From assembly GCA_016185145.1 (NCBI GenBank), contig JACPOB010000118.1, positions 18,080 to 82,079 of the forward strand: a stretch of 64,000 bases of DNA, written 5' to 3'. Origin of the DNA: Rhodospirillales bacterium (lineage in GTDB: Bacteria; Pseudomonadota; Alphaproteobacteria; Reyranellales; Reyranellaceae). Positions 8,683-15,390 of the stretch are shown piece by piece (position 1 is the first letter of the stretch; every line of letters starts with the position of its first letter). Under the pieces are notes generated by a model. That model worked only from the letters and a program-made list of their open reading frames with translations. It was not told the origin of the DNA and made no database searches. Position numbers and translations under genes: made by a program.

Positions 8683-9557
8683 CCATGACGGCGGGCGCAA
8701 AATTCCGAGAAGTGCTGGCGAGCAAGGGCCTCGTCGAGGCGATGGCGGCACACAGCCCGTTGTCGGCCATGCTGGTGGCCGAGGCGGGCTTCGACGCCAT
8801 CTGGGCGTCGGGCTTCGAGCTCTCGGCGATGTACGGCGTGCCCGACGTCAGCGTGGTGTCGATGACACAGCATCTCGACATGACGCGGGCCATGGTCGAC
8901 CGCTCGGGCCTGCCGGTGGTGGCCGACATCGACACCGGCTTCGGCAACGCCATCAACGTGCTCTATGTCATCGAGCAGTATGAGCGCGCGGGCGTCGCCG
9001 CCATCGTCATGGAGGACAAGAGCTTTCCCAAGGTCACCAGCCTGATCGCGGGCGGTCGCCAGGAGATGGTCCGCATCGAGGAATTCCAGGGCAAGATCGA
9101 TGCCGCGCGTGCGGCGCGCAAGAGCAAGGACCTTGTCCTCGTCGCGCGCACGGAAGCGCTGATCGCGGGGCTCGGCCAGGACGAGGCGCTGAAGCGGGCG
9201 CGCGCCTACGAGGCGGCCGGCGCCGACATGATCCTGGTCCATTCCAAGCAGAAGACGCCCGACGAGATCGAGGCCTTCGTCAAGGCGTGGGACGGCAAGG
9301 CGCCGATCGCCCTGGTGCCGACGGCCTATCCGCAGATGACGGTGGCGCGGGTGCGCGAGCTCAGGAAGATCGGTCTTCTGATCTGGGGCAACCACGCCGT
9401 TCGCGCTGCGGTCGGCGCCATGCGTAAGACCTTCGCCCAGATCCGCAAGGACGGCGGCATCCACGGCGTCGAGGCGACCATCGCCACCGTCGAGGACGTT
9501 TTCGACCTGCAGGGCATGAGCAAGGTCAAGGACGACGAGAAACGGTTCCTGCGGTAG
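8679..9557 (+). CDS. PEP mutase/isocitrate lyase superfamily enzyme, probable phosphonopyruvate hydrolase or related C-C/C-P lyase
   Basis: A 292-residue TIM-barrel enzyme. Superfamily features are ASGFELSAMYGVPD (Asp56), VVADIDTGFGN for Mg2+ binding (Asp83, Asp85) and the gating-loop motif MEDKSFPKVTSL. PEP mutases have EDK, five residues, then Asn-Ser. Here the Asn is Thr120, a change that I recall distinguishes phosphonopyruvate hydrolases. No phosphonopyruvate decarboxylase or aminotransferase lies nearby, so a phosphonate biosynthesis role is not supported. Degradation of phosphonopyruvate, or another alpha-keto acid substrate, is the better guess. The start overlaps ATP12 by four bases; an ATG at 8685 is also possible. 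Confidence 0.75.
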   Translation: MTMTAGAKFREVLASKGLVEAMAAHSPLSAMLVAEAGFDAIWASGFELSAMYGVPDVSVVSMTQHLDMTRAMVDRSGLPVVADIDTGFGNAINVLYVIEQYERAGVAAIVMEDKSFPKVTSLIAGGRQEMVRIEEFQGKIDAARAARKSKDLVLVARTEALIAGLGQDEALKRARAYEAAGADMILVHSKQKTPDEIEAFVKAWDGKAPIALVPTAYPQMTVARVRELRKIGLLIWGNHAVRAAVGAMRKTFAQIRKDGGIHGVEATIATVEDVFDLQGMSKVKDDEKRFLR

Positions 9558-9565
9558 GCGCATAG

Positions 9566-9673
9566 CCTCACCCTGAGGAGCGCCCGCAGGGCGCGTCTCG
9601 AAGGGTGGGCAACAGCAAGGCAGGTTGCCTACCCTTCGAGACGCATCGCTGCGCGATGCTCCTCAGGGTGAGG
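9566..9673. repeat. Nested palindromic repeat, family B, copy 1
   Basis: A long inverted repeat starts CCTCACCCTGAGGAGC and ends with its complement. Each arm carries its own small hairpin: GCGCCC-GCA-GGGCGC on the left and GCATCGC-TGC-GCGATGC on the right. The hairpins are followed or preceded by CGTCTCGAAGGGTGGG or its complement. Copies 2 and 3 are near 19.7 and 29.5 kb. It lies just after a gene stop and may act as a terminator or mRNA-end structure. Confidence 0.88.
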
Positions 9674-9686
9674 TGGAGGGGTAGCA

Positions 9687-10136
9687 GTGAAACGACAGAT
9701 TGCCGTTCTCGCGGTACTGCTCGTCGCCCTCGCGACGATGGTCGAACCGGCGGTCGCGCAGGATCTCAGCGGCGAATGGAAGTTCAAGCGGCGTGCGCGC
9801 GAGGGTTGGCACACCGGCACTCTCGTCATCGACAAGGACGGCCAGGTCAGACAGCGGGGCAGCAACCCGTTCCAGGACTACTCGCAGTGCGGCCACATCG
9901 TCGCGGCAGACGGCAAGGTCGAGATCGTTTTCACGTCGGTAAAGAGCAAGCACGGCTACAGCATCGATCATTTCTACTGCACTGTGCAGAGCGAAAGCAC
10001 CCTCAGTTGCTTCAATATCGACGGCATCGGCAAGGAAGACGACCTGTTCAGGATCGAGCGAATCGGCCGCATGCCGGCTTCGCCTGACGGACGAATGGAT
10101 GATGTTTGCCCGGCCCGGGAGCGGCCCCAGGTCTAG
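9687..10136 (+). CDS. Small secreted protein of unknown function
   Basis: I do not recognise this gene. It encodes 149 residues with a clear signal peptide (MKRQIAVLAVLLVALATMV, cleavage after AVAQ). A compact beta-rich domain follows, starting DLSGEWKFKRRAREGWHTG. The lipocalin-like G-x-W pattern and the two Cys pairs (CGHI, YCTVQ, LSCFN, DVCP) suggest a small periplasmic beta-barrel with possible disulfides; this is inference. It stands alone between a palindromic repeat and the carboxylase operon. Confidence 0.6.
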   Translation: MKRQIAVLAVLLVALATMVEPAVAQDLSGEWKFKRRAREGWHTGTLVIDKDGQVRQRGSNPFQDYSQCGHIVAADGKVEIVFTSVKSKHGYSIDHFYCTVQSESTLSCFNIDGIGKEDDLFRIERIGRMPASPDGRMDDVCPARERPQV

Positions 10137-10187
10137 ACCTCCCCGCTGTTTTGGCCGAAAACGGACGTAATGAGCTGGAGTTCGTGA

Positions 10188-11720
10188 ATGCAGCAGATGT
10201 TGGAAGAGCTTGAGCGGCGTCGCGCGGCGGCGCGCCAGGGCGGCGGTCCGCGCCGCGTCGAGGCGCAGCATGCCAAGGGCAAGCTGACGGCGCGCGAGCG
10301 CATCGATGCGCTGCTCGATCCCGGCTCGTTCGAGGAATACGACATGTTCGTCGAGCATCGCTCGATCGACTTCGGCATGGAAAACCAGAAGATCCCGGGC
10401 GACGGCGTGGTGACCGGCCACGGCACGATCAACGGCCGGCTTGTCTATGTCTTCAGCCAGGACTTCACCGTGTTCGGCGGCGCGCTCTCGGGCATGCACG
10501 CCGCCAAGATCTGCAAGATCATGGACATGGCCATGAAGGTCGGCGCGCCGGTGCTGGGCCTGAACGACTCGGGCGGCGCGCGCATCCAGGAGGGCGTCGA
10601 TTCGCTGGCGGGCTACGCCGACGTCTTCCAGAGGAACGTGCTGGCCTCCGGCGTGATCCCGCAGATCTCCATGGTCATGGGGCCATGCGCCGGCGGCGCG
10701 GTCTATTCGCCGGCCATGACCGACTTCATCTTCATGGTGAAGGACAGCTCCTACATGTTCGTCACCGGTCCCGACGTGGTGAAGACCGTGACGCACGAGA
10801 CGGTGACCCAGGAGGAGCTGGGCGGCGCGCTCACCCACACGCAGAAGTCCGGCGTCTCCGACCTCGCCTTCGAGAACGACGTCGAGGCACTGCTGCAGCT
10901 TCGTCGCTTCGTCGATTTCCTGCCGTCGAACAATCGCGAGAAGGCGCCGCTGCGGCCGACGCACGATCCGGTCGACCGCGACGACTATTCGCTCGATACG
11001 CTGGTGCCGGACAATCCCAACAAGCCCTACGACATCAAGGAGCTGATCCTGAAGGTCGTCGACGAGGGCGACTTCTTCGAGCTGTCGCCTGAATGGGCCG
11101 GCAACATCGTCGTGGGCTTCGGCCGCATGGCCGGCCGCACCGTGGGCTTCGTCGCCAACCAGCCGTTGGTGCTGGCGGGCTGCCTCGACATCGACAGCTC
11201 GCGCAAGGCCGCCCGCTTCGTGCGCTTCTGCGACGCCTTCAACATCCCGATCGTCACCTTCGTCGACGTGCCGGGCTTCCTGCCGGGCACGACCCAGGAG
11301 TTCGGCGGCATCATCAAGCACGGCGCCAAGCTTCTCTACGCCTATGCCGAGGCGACGGTGCCCAAGGTCACGGTGATCACCCGCAAGGCCTACGGCGGCG
11401 CCTATGACGTCATGGCGTCCAAGCACCTGCGTGGCGACGTGAACTATGCCTGGCCGGCGGCGGAGATCGCCGTGATGGGCGCCAAGGGCGCGGTCGAGAT
11501 CATCTTCCGCTCCGATATCGGCGATGCCGCCAAGATCGCCGCGCGCACCGAGGAATACCGCCAGAAGTTCGCCAACCCGTTCGTGGCGGCCAATCGCGGC
11601 TTCATCGACGACGTGATCATGCCGCACGGCACGCGGCGGCGCGTCTGCAAGGCGCTGGCGACCCTCGAGAACAAGAAGCTCGAGAACCCGTGGCGCAAGC
11701 ACGGCAATATTCCACTATGA
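10188..11720 (+). CDS. pccB: Propionyl-CoA carboxylase beta subunit (carboxyltransferase)
   Basis: The subunit transfers CO2 from carboxybiotin to propionyl-CoA, giving methylmalonyl-CoA for entry to the TCA cycle. The 510-residue protein has the crotonase-fold acyl-CoA site GGALSGMHAAKICKIMDMAM, the oxyanion segments NDSGGARIQEGVDSLAGY and GPCAGGAVYSPAMTDF, and the C-terminal motif YGGAYDVMASKHLRGD. N-terminal KLTARERIDALLDPGSFEE is typical. The partner biotin subunit is pccA, one small gene downstream. Acetyl-CoA or methylcrotonyl-CoA carboxylases are relatives; length and overall match favour propionyl-CoA. Confidence 0.94.
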   Translation: MQQMLEELERRRAAARQGGGPRRVEAQHAKGKLTARERIDALLDPGSFEEYDMFVEHRSIDFGMENQKIPGDGVVTGHGTINGRLVYVFSQDFTVFGGALSGMHAAKICKIMDMAMKVGAPVLGLNDSGGARIQEGVDSLAGYADVFQRNVLASGVIPQISMVMGPCAGGAVYSPAMTDFIFMVKDSSYMFVTGPDVVKTVTHETVTQEELGGALTHTQKSGVSDLAFENDVEALLQLRRFVDFLPSNNREKAPLRPTHDPVDRDDYSLDTLVPDNPNKPYDIKELILKVVDEGDFFELSPEWAGNIVVGFGRMAGRTVGFVANQPLVLAGCLDIDSSRKAARFVRFCDAFNIPIVTFVDVPGFLPGTTQEFGGIIKHGAKLLYAYAEATVPKVTVITRKAYGGAYDVMASKHLRGDVNYAWPAAEIAVMGAKGAVEIIFRSDIGDAAKIAARTEEYRQKFANPFVAANRGFIDDVIMPHGTRRRVCKALATLENKKLENPWRKHGNIPL

Positions 11721-11739
11721 TCGGGCCTCTGTGACCTCG

Positions 11740-11964
11740 ATGGCCGTGCATCTGACGCCGGAGGAGCGCATGCGACGGGGCCGCAAGGTGCGGCTGCACG
11801 TCATCGTCGCCCTGCTGACGCTCCTGGTGCTGATCGCCGTCAACGCCCTGTTCAGCAGCCGCTATCCGTGGTGGCTGTGGGTGCTGACGGCCTGGCTGCC
11901 GCTGATCGCCGGCCATACCGCCTGGGCCATGGGCCTGTTCGACCGCGCTAGAAAGGAACCGTGA
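11740..11964 (+). CDS. 2TM domain protein between carboxylase subunits
   Basis: A 74-residue protein with two membrane helices (HVIVALLTLLVLIAVNALF and WWLWVLTAWLPLIAGHTAWA) joined by a short loop SSRYP. This fits the uncharacterised 2TM domain family. It starts at ATG 11740, or GTG 11731 with three more residues. Its stop is two bases before the pccA ATG, so it belongs to the pccB-pccA transcript. It may place the carboxylase near the membrane, but no function is known. Confidence 0.65.
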   Translation: MAVHLTPEERMRRGRKVRLHVIVALLTLLVLIAVNALFSSRYPWWLWVLTAWLPLIAGHTAWAMGLFDRARKEP

Positions 11965-11966
11965 GA

Positions 11967-14009
11967 ATGGCCGCCAAGAAGAAGGCCGCGAGGAAGAAGG
12001 TCGCTATCAAGAAGGCCGCCGCGAAGAAGCCGCCCGTGAAGGCACCCGCGAAGAGCCATCCGCTGTTCGACAAGATCCTGATCGCCAACCGCGGCGAGAT
12101 CGCCTGTCGCGTCATCCGCACCTGCAAGCGGCTCGGCATCAAGACCGTGGCCGTCTACTCCGAGGCCGACGCCGACGCACTGCATGTGCGCGAGGCCGAC
12201 GAGAAGGTGCTGATCGGGCCGCCGCCGTCGACGCAGTCCTACCTGCTGATCGACAAGATCGTCGAGGCCTGCAAGAAGACCGGCGCGCAGGCTGTCCATC
12301 CCGGCTACGGCTTCCTGTCGGAGAAGCAGGAGTTCCAGAAGGCGCTGGCCGAGGCCGGCATCGTCTTCATCGGCCCGGCCGCCCATGCCATCCACGCCAT
12401 GGGCGACAAGATCGAAAGCAAGAAGCTCGCCCAGAAGGCCGGCGTCAGCACCGTGCCGGGCTGGCTGCATGCGCTCAAGGACGCCGATGAGGCGGTGAAG
12501 ATCGCCAATCAGGTCGGCTATCCGGTCATGATCAAGGCCTCGGCCGGGGGCGGCGGCAAGGGCATGCGCATCGCCTACAACGATGCCGAGGCGCGCGAGG
12601 GCTTCAGCTCGGCGACCAACGAGGCCAAGGCATCGTTCGCCGACGACCGCGTGTTCATCGAGAAGTACGTCGAGGAACCGCGCCACATCGAGATCCAGCT
12701 CATCGCCGACGGCAAGGGAAACTGCCTCTACCTCTGGGAGCGCGAGTGCTCGATCCAGCGCCGGCATCAGAAGGTGATCGAGGAGGCGCCGAGCCCGTTC
12801 CTCGACGCCAAGACGCGCAAGGCCATGGGCGAGCAGGCGGTCGCGCTTGCCAAGGCGGTAAAATACAAGAGCGCCGGCACCGTCGAGTTCATCGTCGACA
12901 AGAACCGCAAGTTCTACTTCCTCGAGATGAACACCCGCCTGCAGGTCGAGCATCCCGTCACCGAGCTCATTACCGGCCTCGACCTGGTCGAGCTGATGAT
13001 CCGGGTGGCCGCCGGCGAGAAGCTGCCGCTCGAGCAGAAGGACGTGAAGCTGAACGGCTGGGCAGTCGAGGCGCGGCTCTATGCCGAGGACCCGTTCCGC
13101 AACTTCTTGCCTTCGACCGGCCGCCTGGTGAAGTACCGCGAACCGGCGCCCGGCCCGGACGTGCGCGTCGATACCGGCGTCTACGAGGGCGGCGAGATCT
13201 CGATGTTCTACGATCCGATGATCGCCAAGCTCTGCACCTACGGCAAGACGCGCCTCGACGCCATCGAGCGCATGCGCCGCGCGCTGGACGAGTTCTATGT
13301 CCGTGGCGTGTCGCACAACGTGCCGTTCCTGGCTGCGCTGATGGCCCATCCGCGCTTCCGCGAGGGCAGGCTCACCACCAACTTCATCGCCGAGGAGTTC
13401 AAGGGCGGCTTCACCGCAGCGCACCTGCCGCCGCGCGATCCCGCCATGCTGGCGGGAGTGGCGTCGATACTCGAACGCCGGCGTGGTGGGATCGTCCATT
13501 CCTCTGCCAACGTGGTGATGCTCAATCGCGAACCCGTACCAGTCGAGTTGAAGTCGTCAAACACACCTTATGTCTTCGACGTGGGTGGTAAAGTCGTAAC
13601 GATCAACACAGATTGGCGACCAGGCGAGCCACTGCTGCATGCCACGGTCGATGGTCAGCGGATGGTGATCCAGGTCGACCCAGTCGGTTCGGGTTGGCGC
13701 CTGTTCAACGAGGGCGGCCAGGCCGAGGCGCTGGTGCTGACGCCGCGCCAGGCCGAGCTCTACGCCAAGATGCCGGTGAAGGCGGCACCCGACACGTCGA
13801 AGTTCCTGCTGTCGCCCATGCCGGGCCTGCTGGCCTCCGTGGCCGTGAGCGAGGGTCAGGAGGTCAAGGCGGGCGAGGCGCTGGCCGTGGTCGAGGCGAT
13901 GAAGATGGAGAACGTGCTGCGCGCCGTGCGCGACGGCACGGTCAAGACGCTGCATGCCAAGGCCGGCGACAGCCTGCGCGTCGACCAGAAGATCATCGAG
14001 TTCGCCTGA
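11967..14009 (+). CDS. pccA: Propionyl-CoA carboxylase alpha subunit (biotin carboxylase plus biotin carrier)
   Basis: The subunit carboxylates biotin with ATP and bicarbonate and carries it on its own tail. Domains in order: a Lys/Ala-rich extension (residues 1-29), biotin carboxylase from ILIANRGEIACRVIRTCK with the ATP-grasp loop KASAGGGGKGM and EMNTRLQVEHPVTE, a BT middle domain, and the biotinyl domain. The biotinyl domain has VEAMKMEN with Lys646 as attachment site. The length of 680 residues fits alphaproteobacterial PccA. The first 29 residues resemble histone-H1-like tails (AAKKKAARKKVAIKK) and are not needed for the fold. The ATG at 11967 is chosen over a GTG at 11961 that overlaps the previous stop. 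Confidence 0.94.
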   Translation: MAAKKKAARKKVAIKKAAAKKPPVKAPAKSHPLFDKILIANRGEIACRVIRTCKRLGIKTVAVYSEADADALHVREADEKVLIGPPPSTQSYLLIDKIVEACKKTGAQAVHPGYGFLSEKQEFQKALAEAGIVFIGPAAHAIHAMGDKIESKKLAQKAGVSTVPGWLHALKDADEAVKIANQVGYPVMIKASAGGGGKGMRIAYNDAEAREGFSSATNEAKASFADDRVFIEKYVEEPRHIEIQLIADGKGNCLYLWERECSIQRRHQKVIEEAPSPFLDAKTRKAMGEQAVALAKAVKYKSAGTVEFIVDKNRKFYFLEMNTRLQVEHPVTELITGLDLVELMIRVAAGEKLPLEQKDVKLNGWAVEARLYAEDPFRNFLPSTGRLVKYREPAPGPDVRVDTGVYEGGEISMFYDPMIAKLCTYGKTRLDAIERMRRALDEFYVRGVSHNVPFLAALMAHPRFREGRLTTNFIAEEFKGGFTAAHLPPRDPAMLAGVASILERRRGGIVHSSANVVMLNREPVPVELKSSNTPYVFDVGGKVVTINTDWRPGEPLLHATVDGQRMVIQVDPVGSGWRLFNEGGQAEALVLTPRQAELYAKMPVKAAPDTSKFLLSPMPGLLASVAVSEGQEVKAGEALAVVEAMKMENVLRAVRDGTVKTLHAKAGDSLRVDQKIIEFA

Positions 14010-14013
14010 GCCG

Positions 14014-14295
14014 ATGACGCTGCAGGCCCGACTCACGATCAGCGGCCGCGTGCAGGGCGTGGGCTATCGCGATTGGACGATCACGACCGCGCGGCGCTTC
14101 GGTTTGACCGGCTGGGTGCGCAACCGCGCGGACGGCGCTGTGGAGGCCTTGATCGTCGGCGACGACAAGGCGGTCGGCGAGATGATCAATGCCTGCCGCC
14201 GCGGCCCACCCGCAGCCCGCGTCGACAACGTCGATATCGAGCCGGTCGATCTCGACGTCCTGCCGCAGGGTTTTACGCAGTTGCCGACGGCGTGA
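14014..14295 (+). CDS. acyP: Acylphosphatase
   Basis: A 93-residue protein that hydrolyses acyl phosphates such as carbamoyl or 1,3-bisphosphoglycerate phosphate. The N-terminal family motif LTISGRVQGVGYRDWT contains the phosphate-binding Arg of GVGYR, and the second motif is GLTGWVRNRADGAVEALIVG with the catalytic Asn. It starts four bases after the pccA stop, so it is the last gene of the carboxylase operon. A perfect 36-bp palindrome follows. Confidence 0.93.
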   Translation: MTLQARLTISGRVQGVGYRDWTITTARRFGLTGWVRNRADGAVEALIVGDDKAVGEMINACRRGPPAARVDNVDIEPVDLDVLPQGFTQLPTA

Positions 14296-14304
14296 TTGCA
14301 TTCA

Positions 14305-14379
14305 TGCTCTTCCGGACCGCGAGCCTCCGGCTCGCTCATGAATCATGAGCGAGCCGGAGGCTCGCGGTCCGGAAGAGCA
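14305..14379. repeat. Perfect 36-bp-arm palindrome, nested family A
   Basis: Arms 14305-14340 and 14344-14379 are exact reverse complements with a 3-base loop. Each arm holds its own hairpin GCGAGCC-TCC-GGCTCGC flanked by TCTTCCGGACC and CTCATGA-like ends. It sits between convergent acyP and lipB and probably terminates both. See also 1884, 19041 and 62205. Confidence 0.9.
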
Positions 14380-14385
14380 AGAGCT

Positions 14386-15069
14386 CTACGCGGCGGCAGA
14401 AGCCTCGGCCGTCGTCCGACCGAACACTTCGTCGAACGTCTCGGCCAGCGCCGTATCCAGGTCGGCCAAAGTCACGGGCAGCCCGAGGTCGACCAGCGAC
14501 GTCACCCCGTGGTCGGCGATGCCGCAGGGCACGATTCCCGCATAGTGCGACAAATCGGGCTCGACGTTGATCGAGATGCCGTGGAACGACACCCAGTGGC
14601 GGATGCGCACGCCGATGGCGGCGATCTTGTCCTCGCGCGGGCTGCCGTCGGGCAGGGGAGGCTTGTCGGGCCGTACCACCCAGACGCCGACCCGTCCGGC
14701 GCGGCGTTCCGCGGTCACGCCGAAGCGGGCCAGGGTGCGGATGGTCCAGTCCTCGAGATCGGACACGAACCGCCGCACGTCCTGGCGGCGGGTGCGCAGG
14801 TCAAGCATGGCGTAGACCACGCGCTGGCCGGGCCCGTGATAGGTATACTGGCCGCCGCGCCCGGCGACATGCACCGGAAAGCGCATGGGCTGCAGCAGGT
14901 CCTGCGGTTTGGCGCTGGTCCCCGATGTGTAGAGCGGTGGGTGTTCGAGCAGCCAGACCAGCTCGCGGGCGCGGCCGGCCCGGATATCGGCGACGCGCTC
15001 TTCCATGACGGCGAGCGCCTCCGGGTAGGGCACCGGGCCGTCGGAAATGCGCCATTCCGGCTTGTTCAT
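14386..15069 (-). CDS. lipB: Lipoyl(octanoyl) transferase
   Basis: LipB moves octanoyl groups from acyl carrier protein to lipoyl domains of keto-acid dehydrogenases. The 227-residue protein has the substrate motif RGGQYTYHGPGQ, Lys148 in EDKIAAIGVRI, SFHGISINV, and the catalytic Cys182 in IVPCGIADHGVTSL. I chose the ATG at 15069 (MNKPEW), which gives the usual length. An upstream in-frame ATG at 15162 would add 31 residues rich in Arg and Pro that do not fit the family. lipA is not in the window. Confidence 0.93.
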   Translation of the reverse strand: MNKPEWRISDGPVPYPEALAVMEERVADIRAGRARELVWLLEHPPLYTSGTSAKPQDLLQPMRFPVHVAGRGGQYTYHGPGQRVVYAMLDLRTRRQDVRRFVSDLEDWTIRTLARFGVTAERRAGRVGVWVVRPDKPPLPDGSPREDKIAAIGVRIRHWVSFHGISINVEPDLSHYAGIVPCGIADHGVTSLVDLGLPVTLADLDTALAETFDEVFGRTTAEASAAA

Positions 15070-15201
15070 TGTGGCAAAATCGGTGCTACGGCGGCCAAGC
15101 GCAATAGGGCGTGTTGGCCCACCCATCGGCTTGGCCATTGGCCTTGCGAGTTGCCTTGCCACTGCGGGGTCTATTTGGTATCCCCCGCCGCATCGACCGG
15201 C

Positions 15202-15286
15202 GCGGCCATGGCGGAATTGGTAGACGCGCTAGCTTGAGGTGCTAGTGCCGCGAGGCGTGGAAGTTCGAGTCTTCTTGGCCGCACCA
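15202..15286 (+). tRNA. tRNA-Leu (anticodon GAG)
   Basis: The acceptor stem GCGGCCA pairs with TGGCCGC, followed by A and an encoded CCA (15284-15286). The anticodon stem CTAGC/GCTAG encloses the loop TTGAGGT with anticodon GAG at 15236-15238, reading CUC and CUU. The T-loop is TTCGAGT and the D-arm contains GGTAGACGC. The variable arm GTGCCGCGAGGCGT-like and 85-nt length fit a class II Leu tRNA. Confidence 0.96.
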
Positions 15287-15316
15287 AACTCGCCGGTTCG
15301 ATCGAAAAGGTGATAT

Positions 15317-15354
15317 GCCGCCCATTGGGGACCCCCCAATTGGCGGCCCTTTTT
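15317..15354 (+). terminator. Rho-independent terminator after tRNA-Leu
   Basis: A hairpin with 14-bp arms GCCGCCCATTGGGG and CCCCAATTGGCGGC (one mismatch) is followed by CCTTTTTG. It lies 30 bases after the tRNA CCA and ends that transcript before maeB. Confidence 0.85.
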
Positions 15355-15390
15355 GTTAGGGATGACGGGTTTGGTTACCGGGAGGCGAGC

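Noticed and set aside
8679..9557. Methylisocitrate lyase (prpB), because propionyl-CoA carboxylase is close by
   Set aside because: The EDKSFPK gating loop belongs to the PEP mutase/phosphonopyruvate hydrolase branch; methylisocitrate lyase has a KKCGH-type motif that is absent.
15070..15162. Longer N-terminus for LipB
   Set aside because: The extra 31 residues have no match to the family, and the ATG at 15069 gives the normal length.
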